Origin: Oscillatoriaceae cyanobacterium Prado104 | GTDB taxonomy: Bacteria > Cyanobacteriota > Cyanobacteriia > Cyanobacteriales > Microcoleaceae | Reading direction: 5' to 3' | Assembly (NCBI GenBank): GCA_025454405.1 | Contig: JALOON010000046.1 | Span: forward strand, 112,896 to 176,895 | DNA length: 64,000 nucleotides | Part shown: piece after piece, positions 49,338-57,389 of the stretch | Layout: every line of letters begins with the position of its first letter | Position numbering within the stretch: position 1 is the first letter of the stretch | Notes under the pieces: model-generated | Told to the model about the DNA's origin: nothing | What the model saw: only the letters and a program-made list of their open reading frames with translations | The model's database searches: none | Program-made: the position numbers and the translations under genes

Positions 49338-49943
49338 CTAATTTGGCTTACAAGATAAAACTAAGCGCAACAAATCATCCACAAATCGATCGCGCTCCAT
49401 CGGAATAATTTCTTTACCGTGCATCATCTCCTGCAATAACTGAAAATATATCAGCGAGCCGATAAAAATTCGCGCCGTCGCTTCCGGATCGGGTAATTTT
49501 AACTCCTCGCGCGATGCCAAATAATGTGTCAGCCTTTCGATTCCCGGTTTGGCTATGTTTTTCACAAAAGTCTGCGCTAGCTGCGGAAAACGCCCCGACT
49601 CCGCAATTATTAACCTGACAAAATTTAGAAATTCCGGTGTCTTCTTCGATTTATCCAATAAAGTTTCAGCAACTAATCGCAGCGCTACGGTCGGCTCTTC
49701 GTCCACAACTGTAAAATAAACTTGTTCGCAAGCCAGCCGCTGCACCAAGGCCGCAAACAATCCCTCTTTATCTGCAAAATAACTGTACACCGTGGCTTTG
49801 GAAACTCCCCCCCGCTTCGCCACTTTGTCCATGCTCGTCCCTGCGTAGCCGTGGGTCAAAAATTCTTGCATCGCTCCTTGCAAGATTTGCTGGTTCTTGT
49901 CGTCTGTTGCTGTGTCTGGTTCGATCGGTTTTGTTTTTGTCAT
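49338..49943 (-). CDS. TetR-family repressor of the exporter operon
   Basis: 201 residues. The N-terminal helix-turn-helix is clear: ILQGAMQEFLTHGYAGTSMD, KVAKRGGVSKATVYSYFADK. The rest is the ligand-binding helical part (LLDKSKKTPEFLNFVRLIIA), of the TetR C-terminal type often seen in cyanobacterial efflux repressors. It is divergent from devB, with two palindromic operators between, which strongly suggests it represses itself and the exporter until an unknown ligand binds. Confidence 0.9.
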   Translation of the reverse strand: MTKTKPIEPDTATDDKNQQILQGAMQEFLTHGYAGTSMDKVAKRGGVSKATVYSYFADKEGLFAALVQRLACEQVYFTVVDEEPTVALRLVAETLLDKSKKTPEFLNFVRLIIAESGRFPQLAQTFVKNIAKPGIERLTHYLASREELKLPDPEATARIFIGSLIYFQLLQEMMHGKEIIPMERDRFVDDLLRLVLSCKPN

Positions 49944-49974
49944 TGCTGCTTTCTGTAATTTTTATTTAGACCCT

Positions 49975-50003
49975 TGACATTATTATACTGAACGGTTTAG
50001 TCT
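49975..50003 (+). promoter_or_regulatory. Probable promoter of devBCA
   Basis: TTGACA at 49975-49980, 17-base spacer, then TAGTCT at 49998-50003. The first operator lies inside it. Confidence 0.5.
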
Positions 50004-50033
50004 AAGTAAAGTACAAACTAAACGGTTTAGTTT
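49987..50033. promoter_or_regulatory. Two TetR operators
   Basis: AAACTAAAC-G-GTTTAGTTT (50015-50033) is a perfect 9-1-9 palindrome. ACTGAAC-G-GTTTAGT (49987-50001) is a second one with one mismatch. Their centres are 30 bases apart, about three helix turns. Confidence 0.8.
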
Positions 50034-50060
50034 TTATCTTCCCCAAAAGAGGTTCGTGTC

Positions 50061-51488
50061 ATGGTACACCGATCGACAGCAGAAAACTTAGGCATACATC
50101 TACCTTCCGCCAAGCAACTCTTAATCGCAGCAGCAGTAGCGACTTTGGCGACGGGAGGACTTACGGGTTACAAAGTCTGGCAATCGAGCCAGCCCGATCC
50201 GAATGCAGCAACAGCAGCAGCCGAGGCAGCAGCAGCGCAACTAACCACAGTGACAGCCTTAGGTAGATTGGAGCCCGAAGGAGAAGTCATCAAAGTCTCC
50301 GCATCGGGATCTGCTGAAGGAAACAGGATCGATCGGCTGTTAGTCAAAGAAGGAGATACGGTAAAAACAGGACAGCCGATCGCCATTTTAGACAGTCACG
50401 ATCGGCTCTCAGCAGCCCTCGATCGAGCTACAGACCAAGTGCGCGTCGCCGAAGCCAACCTCGCCAAAGTAAAAGCCGGAGCCAAAAGCGGCGAAATCCA
50501 AGCGCAAAAAGCTACAATTGCGCGTTTAGAAGCCGATCGCAGCAACGAGATTGCAGCGCAACAGGCACTCATCGCTCGTTTAGAAGTCGATCGCAGCACC
50601 GAAATGCAAGCGCAACAAGCCACAATTAACCGCCTGCAAGCCGAACAACAAGGGGAAATTCAAACCCAACAAGCAGCCATCGCCCGCCTCGAAGCCGAAC
50701 TCCGCAACGCTCAAAGCGAATACCAGCGGCACTCGCAACTGTATCGAGAAGGAGCAATCTCAGCCTCAGCCAGCGACAGCAAAAAACTTGCCGCCGACAC
50801 AGCCCAACAACAAGTCAACGAAGGCCGCGCCAAACTGAATCAAATCCGGCAATCGCGCCAGCAGCAAATTAACGAAGCCCGCACCAATCTCGATCGAATC
50901 GATCGATCCGGGCAACAACAAATTAACGAAGCCCAAGCCAAACTCAGTCAAATCGAACAATCTCGCCTGCAGCAAATTGACGAAGCTACAGCCAATCTCG
51001 ATCGCATCGCCGAAGTGCGTCCCGTTGACGTGCAAGCAGCAGCAGCCGAAGTCAATTCTGCCACCTCAGCAGCCAAAGAAGCCAAAGCCAATTTGGACTT
51101 AGCATATATCCGCGCCCCCAAAGACGCCCAAGTCTTGAAAATTCACGCCTATCCGGGGGAAAAAGTCGGCACCGACGGCATAGTCGAACTCGGACAAACC
51201 AGCCGGATGCTAGCAGTTGCGGAAATTTATGAAAGCGATGTGAGCAAAGTAAAGATCGGTCAGCCGACAACAATTACCAGCGATGTTTTCGCCGGAGAAT
51301 TGCGCGGAAAAGTAGAACATATCGGCTTGCAAGTGCAGCGCCAAAATATTGTAAATACCGATCCTTCGGCAAATATTGACGCTCGAATTGTCGAAGTTAA
51401 AGTGCGTTTAGATGAAGCTTCCAGCAAGCAAGTAGCTGGATTAACTAATTTACAAGTCAAGGTGGCGATCGGAGACATTAAAAATTAA
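50061..51488 (+). CDS. devB: DevB-like membrane fusion protein
   Basis: 475 residues. A single N-terminal membrane segment (about 19-38), then a long helical hairpin of repeated units (about 130-340; RLEADRSNEIAAQQAL, QQQINEARTNLDRIDRS), the coiled coil of HlyD-type adaptors, and a beta-barrel/lipoyl part (NLDLAYIRAPKDAQVLKIHA, MLAVAEIYESDVSKVKIGQP). It connects the DevCA exporter to an outer membrane channel. Nostoc DevBCA exports heterocyst glycolipids; here the substrate is unknown. First gene of devB-devC-devA under TetR control. Confidence 0.9.
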   Translation: MVHRSTAENLGIHLPSAKQLLIAAAVATLATGGLTGYKVWQSSQPDPNAATAAAEAAAAQLTTVTALGRLEPEGEVIKVSASGSAEGNRIDRLLVKEGDTVKTGQPIAILDSHDRLSAALDRATDQVRVAEANLAKVKAGAKSGEIQAQKATIARLEADRSNEIAAQQALIARLEVDRSTEMQAQQATINRLQAEQQGEIQTQQAAIARLEAELRNAQSEYQRHSQLYREGAISASASDSKKLAADTAQQQVNEGRAKLNQIRQSRQQQINEARTNLDRIDRSGQQQINEAQAKLSQIEQSRLQQIDEATANLDRIAEVRPVDVQAAAAEVNSATSAAKEAKANLDLAYIRAPKDAQVLKIHAYPGEKVGTDGIVELGQTSRMLAVAEIYESDVSKVKIGQPTTITSDVFAGELRGKVEHIGLQVQRQNIVNTDPSANIDARIVEVKVRLDEASSKQVAGLTNLQVKVAIGDIKN

Positions 51489-51533
51489 GCAGAAAGAGTC
51501 GATCGTTGATAGTAGTTATTGATTCAATATGCT

Positions 51534-51600
51534 TGTAGGGGCGGGTTCACCAACAATATCCGCCAACAAACGACAATCTCAAAAACCCGCCCCAACCCTA
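51534..51600. repeat. Dispersed repeat, family C
   Basis: GTAGGGGCGGGTTCACCAAC ... AAAAACCCGCCCCAACCC, in the devB-devC spacer. Confidence 0.85.
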
Positions 51601-51670
51601 CGAAAAATCCCTTAAATCCTCTAATTCTCAATCCTCAATCCTCAATCCTCAATCCTCAATCTAAAATCCT

Positions 51671-52855
51671 ATGCTTGGCTTAATTAAACCACTACAACAA
51701 TTAGCGCGCAGAACTCCCCTCGGATATTTGCAACTGAGTCACGACAAAGGGCGAATGCTCGTAGCAGTAGCGGGAATTGCTTTTGCTGATGTATTGATGT
51801 TCATGCAATTGGGATTTCAAAATGCCCTTTACAGCAGCAATACGCGCCTCCACCAAACTTTGCAAACCGACTTAGTTGTAATTAGCCCGCAAGCCAGAAA
51901 CTTAATTAATTTATCATCCTTCCCCAGACGCAGGTTGTATCAAGCAATGAACGTACCGGGCGTGAAAAATGCCGAGCCGCTGTACGTGAAAACTGCCAAC
52001 TGGAAAAATCCCGACACTCGGAAGGATACTGCAATTATGATAGTGGGTTTCAATCCCGATCGCCCTGCATTTTTGCTGCCGGAAGTCAACCAGAATTTGA
52101 ACGCGATTAAATTGCCAGATACGGTATTGTTCGATCGAGCTTCGAGAGGAGATTACAAACAGTCGATCGCCCAAATCAATGCAGGAAAACCCGTCAAAAC
52201 AGAAATCGACAAGCGGACTATTACTGTCAGCGGTTTGTTTTCAGTGGGAGCATCTTTCGCCGCCGACGGCATTTTAATGACTAGCGATCAAAATTACTTG
52301 AGACTGTTTCCCCGACAAAATTCTGGCAGCGTTAATGCCGGATTAATTCAACTGCAACCAGGGGCCGATCCGGTGCAAGTCCAACAATTTTTAAAAGCAT
52401 ATTTGCCGGAAGATGTCAAGGTGCTAACTAAAGAAGAATTCATTCAATTTGAGAAAGATTACTGGGCAAAAAATACGGCGATCGGCTTTGTATTTAACCT
52501 AGGGGTAGCGATGGGTTTTGTAGTTGGAGTAATTATCGTTTATCAAGTGCTTTCTACCGATGTCAGCGACCACATGGCAGAATACGCTACTTTTAAAGCA
52601 ATGGGCTACCGCAATTCTTACTTGCTGGGAATTGTGTTTGAAGAAGCGCTGATTTTATCAATTCTCGGCTTTATACCCGGAGTTGGAGTATCTGTAGGAT
52701 TGTACGCTTTAACTCGCCAAGCTACAAATTTGCCGATGTACATGACTTTAGTTAGAGCAATGGCAGTGTTAATTTTGACAATGATTATGTGTATAATTTC
52801 GGGTTCGATCGCGACTCGCAAACTGCAAGCAGCAGATCCGGCAGATATTTTTTAA
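51671..52855 (+). CDS. devC: DevC-like ABC exporter permease
   Basis: 394 residues. One membrane helix at the N-terminus (about 32-50) and three near the C-terminus (about 270-300, 318-340, 360-385), with a periplasmic domain in between, the MacB/FtsX fold. AEYATFKAMGYRNSYLLGIV is the cytoplasmic coupling region. The N-terminal RRTPLGYLQLSHDKGRMLVA is typical of DevC. It should dimerise with DevA below it. Spacer to devB is about 180 bp and holds a family C repeat. Confidence 0.92.
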   Translation: MLGLIKPLQQLARRTPLGYLQLSHDKGRMLVAVAGIAFADVLMFMQLGFQNALYSSNTRLHQTLQTDLVVISPQARNLINLSSFPRRRLYQAMNVPGVKNAEPLYVKTANWKNPDTRKDTAIMIVGFNPDRPAFLLPEVNQNLNAIKLPDTVLFDRASRGDYKQSIAQINAGKPVKTEIDKRTITVSGLFSVGASFAADGILMTSDQNYLRLFPRQNSGSVNAGLIQLQPGADPVQVQQFLKAYLPEDVKVLTKEEFIQFEKDYWAKNTAIGFVFNLGVAMGFVVGVIIVYQVLSTDVSDHMAEYATFKAMGYRNSYLLGIVFEEALILSILGFIPGVGVSVGLYALTRQATNLPMYMTLVRAMAVLILTMIMCIISGSIATRKLQAADPADIF

Positions 52856-53045
52856 GAAGAAGGAATAAGGAAGAAGGAAGAAGGAAGAAGGAAGAGGGAA
52901 GAAGGAAGAGGGAAGAAGGAAGAAGGAAGAAGTAAAAATTCTCCCCCTCCCCCCCTCTCCCCCTCTCCCCCTCCCCCACTCCCCTCTGCGCCCTCTGCGC
53001 CCTCTGCGGTTAAATATTCAATCTAAAATCCCCAACAAAAAAGCT
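52856..53045. repeat. GGAAGAA tandem repeat before devA
   Basis: 52858-52936 is a run of GAAGGAA/GAAGAGG units, then CCCTCTCCCC and GCGCCCTCT units. Confidence 0.85.
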
Positions 53046-53762
53046 ATGAATTCCACCGCTACCCGCGAAACAACCAACCAATTACAAATTACCGAACCCG
53101 TAATTGCCGCCCACAAACTCGACCACTATTTCGGTCAAGGACAACTAAAAAAACAGGTACTTATTGACATCAACCTCGAAATCAATGCAGGCGAAATCGT
53201 GTTGATGACGGGACCTTCTGGCTCGGGAAAAACTACGCTATTAACTTTAATTGGCGGACTGCGATCTGGCCAATCGGGAAGCTTAAAAATTCTCAGTCAA
53301 GAAATCTGCAATGCCAGTGACGATCGACTGGTGAAAGTGCGTCGCAAAATTGGCTATATTTTCCAAGCGCACAACTTGCACCGCAGTTTGAGCGCAGTGC
53401 AAAACGTGCAAATGGGATTGGAAGTTCACGGGAATATTTCACGTGGTGAAATGCGCGATCGCTCGACAAAAATGCTAGAATTAGTAGGGCTAGAAAAACG
53501 GATTAACTATTATCCCGATGACTTGTCCGGCGGACAAAAACAAAGAGTTGCGATCGCCCGTGCATTAGTCAGTCACCCGCAAATTGTTTTAGCAGACGAA
53601 CCGACAGCCGCCCTCGACAGCAAATCCGGCCGCGAAGTAGTTAATTTAATGCAAAAACTTGCTAAAGAACAAGGCTGTACTATCCTGTTAGTAACTCACG
53701 ACAATCGGATTTTAGATATAGCCGATCGCATCGTTAACATGGAAGATGGAAAACTAGCTTAA
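53046..53762 (+). CDS. devA: DevA-like ABC exporter ATPase
   Basis: 238 residues. Walker A MTGPSGSGKTTLLTLIGGL (about 54-72), signature LSGGQKQRVAIARAL (about 160-174), Walker B QIVLADEPTAALDSKSG and the His loop VTHDNRILDIADRI. The LolD/MacB-like group powers DevC. The operon devB-devC-devA ends here. A family C repeat follows. Confidence 0.94.
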   Translation: MNSTATRETTNQLQITEPVIAAHKLDHYFGQGQLKKQVLIDINLEINAGEIVLMTGPSGSGKTTLLTLIGGLRSGQSGSLKILSQEICNASDDRLVKVRRKIGYIFQAHNLHRSLSAVQNVQMGLEVHGNISRGEMRDRSTKMLELVGLEKRINYYPDDLSGGQKQRVAIARALVSHPQIVLADEPTAALDSKSGREVVNLMQKLAKEQGCTILLVTHDNRILDIADRIVNMEDGKLA

Positions 53763-54083
53763 CAGTTGACAGTTGATACTTGATAGTTGACAGCACGATC
53801 GAACTGAGATATTGTAGCATTCGCAATAATGCTGTAGGGGCGGGTTAGCCAACAGTCTTAAACGCAGCAAACAGGTTAAATAAACCCGCCCCCGCCCCAC
53901 GAAAAATCCCCAATTGACACTGCTGCAAGATGTGAGATAGAACGAACTATATTTCACACAAAAATTGAGAGATATTGCGCAACAATTGGCGGGCGATCGA
54001 AACGAAAAAGTTGGCAATTTGTCAAAAAACAATTGGCGAAATTAGGCAAGTTGTGATACAAACAAAAAAAGGAGAAACGAATT
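53763..54083. repeat. Spacer with family C repeat
   Basis: Family C inverted repeat at 53833-53900; the rest is AT-rich with no gene. A ribosome-binding site AAAGGAG lies just before the next start. Confidence 0.7.
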
Positions 54084-54338
54084 ATGACTGCAGCCACCAA
54101 GTTTCCCAAAGCCTATGCAGAAATAGTTGAGTTTTTCGCTGCGGGAAGCACTCCCGAAAGCATCATAAAATTTCAACTATCAAAAGAAGCCAAAGAACAT
54201 ATCGCCGACCTAATTTACGCGCATAATAATGAAAGCTTGAGTCGCGATGAAAAAATCGAATTAGACAAGTTTGTTGTAGTAGAACATCTGATGAGATTAA
54301 TCAAAGCACGCGCTTACAAACACGTCGTTAAAGAGTAG
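54084..54338 (+). CDS. Small conserved protein beside an HNH gene
   Basis: 84 residues, strong ribosome-binding site. All-helical, charged (AYAEIVEFFAAGSTPESIIK, FQLSKEAKEHIADLIYAH, KIELDKFVVVEHLMRLIKAR). I recall short proteins of this kind next to HNH endonuclease genes in cyanobacteria. It is followed after 6 bases by a truncated HNH gene. It may be a control or antitoxin-like partner; function unknown. Confidence 0.65.
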   Translation: MTAATKFPKAYAEIVEFFAAGSTPESIIKFQLSKEAKEHIADLIYAHNNESLSRDEKIELDKFVVVEHLMRLIKARAYKHVVKE

Positions 54339-54344
54339 ATTTTT

Positions 54345-54455
54345 ATGTCTCGTCCTTACATTAGTGTCGAATTGAGGCGTTTAGTTGCTCTTCGTGCCGA
54401 TCGACTTTGCGAATACTGTTTAATTTCCGATAACGATTTGAGATTTTCGATTTGA
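54345..54455 (+). pseudogene. Truncated HNH endonuclease
   Basis: 36 codons: MSRPYISVELRRLVALRADR then LCEYCLISDN, the start of an HNH protein with its CEYC zinc/fold motif, ending early at a repeat DLRFSI. The HNH His residues are missing. The sequence after is a GATTTGAGATTTTC repeat that seems to have replaced the rest. Confidence 0.7.
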
Positions 54456-54619
54456 GATTTTCGATTTGAGATTTTCTATTGGGATTGAAAATTTTCGATT
54501 GTCACGCACGTCAATTGTCAACTATCAACTGTCAACTGTCAACTGTAAATAGTATTAAAAATACAGTATTTGCAAGAAATGTAAGATATCGTGCGATCGC
54601 AAACACTCCCGACACAAAT

Positions 54620-56242
54620 ATGAGTGCTACCATCGCAAAACCCACTTCTATGTGGAGTCCCCTCGCCCAGCCCGTATTTCGCGCCCTGTGGCTGGCTTCC
54701 GCAGTTTCCAGCATCGGTACTTGGATGCACGATGTGGGCTCTGCATGGCTGATGACATCGCTTTCCCCTTCGCCGCTGTTAATCGCCATGATGCAAGCAG
54801 CATCGAGTTTGCCATTCTTCATGCTAGCGCTTCCGGCAGGCGCGATCGCCGATGTGGTCGATCGCCGCCGCTTGCTATTATTTACCCAATGCTGGATGCT
54901 AGCCGCCGCTTCACTTTTGGGCATTCTTACCGTTGCTAACATTACAACTCCTTGGATACTGTTAGGATTAACCTTTGCTATCAGCATCGGCAGCGCGATA
55001 AATATGCCTGTTTGGCAAGCAATTACTCCCGAATTAGTTGCTAAAGAACAACTGCCGTCAGCCGTAACTTTAAGCGGAATTGTTATTAATTTATCGCGTT
55101 CCTTAGGGCCTGCTTTAGCAGGAATTGTCATCGCTGCTGCCGGGACAGGCTTCGTATTTTTATTGAATGCAGCGTCTTTTGTCGGAGTAATTTTGGTAAT
55201 CTATTTGTGGCGCAGACAGTCGCTAGAAACTGCTTTGCCCGCCGAAAGATTTATCGGTGCCATGCAAGCTGGAATTCGTTACGTGCGCTATTCTCCGCCT
55301 TTTCAAAAAGTGCTGGTTCGCGCTGCGGCTTACATTTTCTTTGCTAGCGCTTTGTTTGCCATGCTGCCGCTTTTGGGGAGAAAAGAATTAGGTTTGGATG
55401 CTTTTAGATACGGCATCATTCTCGGTTTTTGGGGCATCGGCGGCTTGGCGGGAGCATTTATTTTGCCGAAAATCCGGCAGCGAATTTCGACTGATTTATC
55501 GGTAGCTATAGCATCGGCAACCTTTGGCATGATGATGTTGGTATTGAGTTACGCGCGCAATTTTTACGCAGTTTGCGCGGCGATGTTGGTGGTAGGATTG
55601 TCGTCTTTGACGGCGATGGTAAGCTTGAATGTTGCAGCCCAAACAGCCGTGCCGATCTGGGTGCGGGCGAGAGCTTTGGCGACTTATTTGTTAGTATTTC
55701 AAGGGAGCATGACTTTAGGTAGTTTGCTGTGGGGTTCGATCGCGCAACGTTACGGAATTTCTGTTAGTTTAAATGTAGCAGCAGCCGGGGCGATCGCGAG
55801 TACAATTCTCGGCATCCGCTACCGCCTCAAATGTGCGGAAAAAATGGATTTAACTGCTTCTTTGCACTGGCAGCAACCGGCCCACTCTTTTGAACCATGT
55901 CCCGATGACGGCCCGGTATTGATTACTTTAGAATACCGCATCGATCCGGCTAATGCGAGCAGTTTCAAACAAGCAATGAAAACACTCAGTCACACCCGCC
56001 GCCGCGATGGGGCAATTCACTGGGGATTGTATCAAGATTTATCAGATTGCCAGCGGTTTGTAGAAACTATAATTGTCGAATCTTGGATAGAACACCAACG
56101 GCAATTCGAGCGAGTTACTAATTCCGATCGCGCGATCGAAGAAACAGCCCGCGCCTTTCACATTGGAGAAAAACCGCCGAAAGTAACTCAAATGATTTAC
56201 GATCGATGTAACGGTACAAGACAGTTGACAGTTGACAGTTGA
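54620..56242 (+). CDS. MFS exporter with C-terminal ABM-like domain
   Basis: 540 residues from the ATG at 54620 (MSATIAKPTSMWSPLAQ); the frame extends back to 54479 only through repeat-encoded codons. About twelve membrane helices of the MFS_3/EntS group (FRALWLASAVSSIGTWMHDV, DVVDRRRLLLFTQCW) make up residues 1-415. A soluble tail of about 120 residues has LITLEYRIDPANASSFKQAM and DGAIHWGLYQDLSD, like an antibiotic-biosynthesis-monooxygenase (dimeric alpha-beta barrel) fold. The last residues (TRQLTVDS) are encoded by a GTTGACA repeat, which supplies the stop. Substrate unknown. Confidence 0.87.
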   Translation: MSATIAKPTSMWSPLAQPVFRALWLASAVSSIGTWMHDVGSAWLMTSLSPSPLLIAMMQAASSLPFFMLALPAGAIADVVDRRRLLLFTQCWMLAAASLLGILTVANITTPWILLGLTFAISIGSAINMPVWQAITPELVAKEQLPSAVTLSGIVINLSRSLGPALAGIVIAAAGTGFVFLLNAASFVGVILVIYLWRRQSLETALPAERFIGAMQAGIRYVRYSPPFQKVLVRAAAYIFFASALFAMLPLLGRKELGLDAFRYGIILGFWGIGGLAGAFILPKIRQRISTDLSVAIASATFGMMMLVLSYARNFYAVCAAMLVVGLSSLTAMVSLNVAAQTAVPIWVRARALATYLLVFQGSMTLGSLLWGSIAQRYGISVSLNVAAAGAIASTILGIRYRLKCAEKMDLTASLHWQQPAHSFEPCPDDGPVLITLEYRIDPANASSFKQAMKTLSHTRRRDGAIHWGLYQDLSDCQRFVETIIVESWIEHQRQFERVTNSDRAIEETARAFHIGEKPPKVTQMIYDRCNGTRQLTVDS

Positions 56243-56258
56243 CAGTTGACAGTTGATA
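56220..56258. repeat. GTTGACA heptamer repeat at the MFS stop
   Basis: Five head-to-tail GTTGACA-type units that run through the end of the MFS frame. Confidence 0.85.
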
Positions 56259-56291
56259 ATTGCGTTCGATCGATCGACTGCAATAAGTAAG

Positions 56292-56349
56292 GTTTGTAGT
56301 GCAGACTTTAGTCTGCGGCATTTTGCGGACTAAAGTCCGCACTACGAAC
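56292..56349. repeat. Dispersed palindromic repeat, family B
   Basis: TTTGTAGTGCAGACTTTAGT ... GCGGACTAAAGTCCGCACTA, as at 11328. It lies in the 343-base MFS-rhomboid spacer, which also holds CGCGCAGGCGGG and GCGGTTTAAACCGC palindromes and no gene. Confidence 0.8.
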
Positions 56350-56585
56350 AGTTTTTGTTATGCTAATAGAGCGGACATCATATTATTCCAGATCCGGGTA
56401 CGATCCGCCCTTGATTTTTGAAACCCGCGCAGGCGGGTTTGGTATGTATAGTAGCGGTTTAAACCGCCCATTCATAAAGGCGATAAGTAACCCGGATTCG
56501 GTATTATTCCTTCAGACAGAAGACATTTTGCTAGTAAATGCGCTAACCTGGTGCTAGTATTTTTGATGTTGAGGAAAAAACGGCT

Positions 56586-57290
56586 GTGGTTCCCTTACGC
56601 GATGAAAATCCCACGCGCATCACTCCTTACGTTACCTACGGGCTGATTGCGGCAAATATATTAGTATTTTTGTACGAACTGTCATTGTCCGATCGCGCCT
56701 TAACTCAATTCTTTTATGCTTGGGCTGTTGTTCCCTGTCAGTTAAGCAATATGTGTCGGGTAGCTTTACCCGCATCCGATTTTCCCGAATGGGTGACATT
56801 AATTTCGTCGCAATTTTTGCACGGAGGCTTCCTGCACATTGCGGGAAATATGTTGTTTTTGTGGATTTTTGGCAACAATGTAGAAGACCGTTTGGGTCAT
56901 GTTAAATATTTAATATTTTACCTGGCTTGCGGGGTTTTAGCGTCGCTAACTCAGTGGTTTTTCTCCTCAGGATCGGCGATTCCTTCCCTGGGTGCTAGCG
57001 GGGCGATCGCGGGCGTAATGGGAGCGTACATTTTGCGGTATCCTCAAGCTAAAGTTCTCACTTTGCTGCCTTTAGGAATTTTTATTACTACGGTGAGAGT
57101 TCCGGCTTTTTTCTTTTTGGGTTTTTGGTTCGTGCAGCAAGCTTTTAACGGTTTGGTTTCTTTAAATGCGCCGGCTAATATCGGTATGGAAGGTGGGGGA
57201 ATTGCGTATTGGGCGCACGCCGGGGGGTTTGTTTTCGGTGCGATTCTCGGGCCTTTGCTGGGGCTATTTTCTGAGGATAATGAGTATTAG
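56586..57290 (+). CDS. Rhomboid-family intramembrane protease
   Basis: 234 residues from the GTG at 56586, preceded by GAGGAAAA. Six or so membrane helices. The catalytic Ser is in LGASGAIAGVMGAY (about residues 138-151) and the catalytic His in YWAHAGGFVFGAILG (about 208-222). QFLHGGFLHIAGNMLFLWIF is the typical first-loop region. Rhomboids cut proteins inside the membrane. It is single, with the left end of the CRISPR array about 100 bp downstream. Confidence 0.93.
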   Translation: MVPLRDENPTRITPYVTYGLIAANILVFLYELSLSDRALTQFFYAWAVVPCQLSNMCRVALPASDFPEWVTLISSQFLHGGFLHIAGNMLFLWIFGNNVEDRLGHVKYLIFYLACGVLASLTQWFFSSGSAIPSLGASGAIAGVMGAYILRYPQAKVLTLLPLGIFITTVRVPAFFFLGFWFVQQAFNGLVSLNAPANIGMEGGGIAYWAHAGGFVFGAILGPLLGLFSEDNEY

Positions 57291-57389
57291 TTGTGGCAAG
57301 ATGCGGGTTTGGCGTGCTGTTTGTCTGATTGAATTTTCTTGCGAGTTTCCTGGTTTGATGTTAATTCGCGTTGCATCGGGATGCTGAAA

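Noticed and set aside
56360..56557. Short frame before the rhomboid gene
   Set aside because: It spans palindromic repeats and has no ribosome-binding site or family resemblance.
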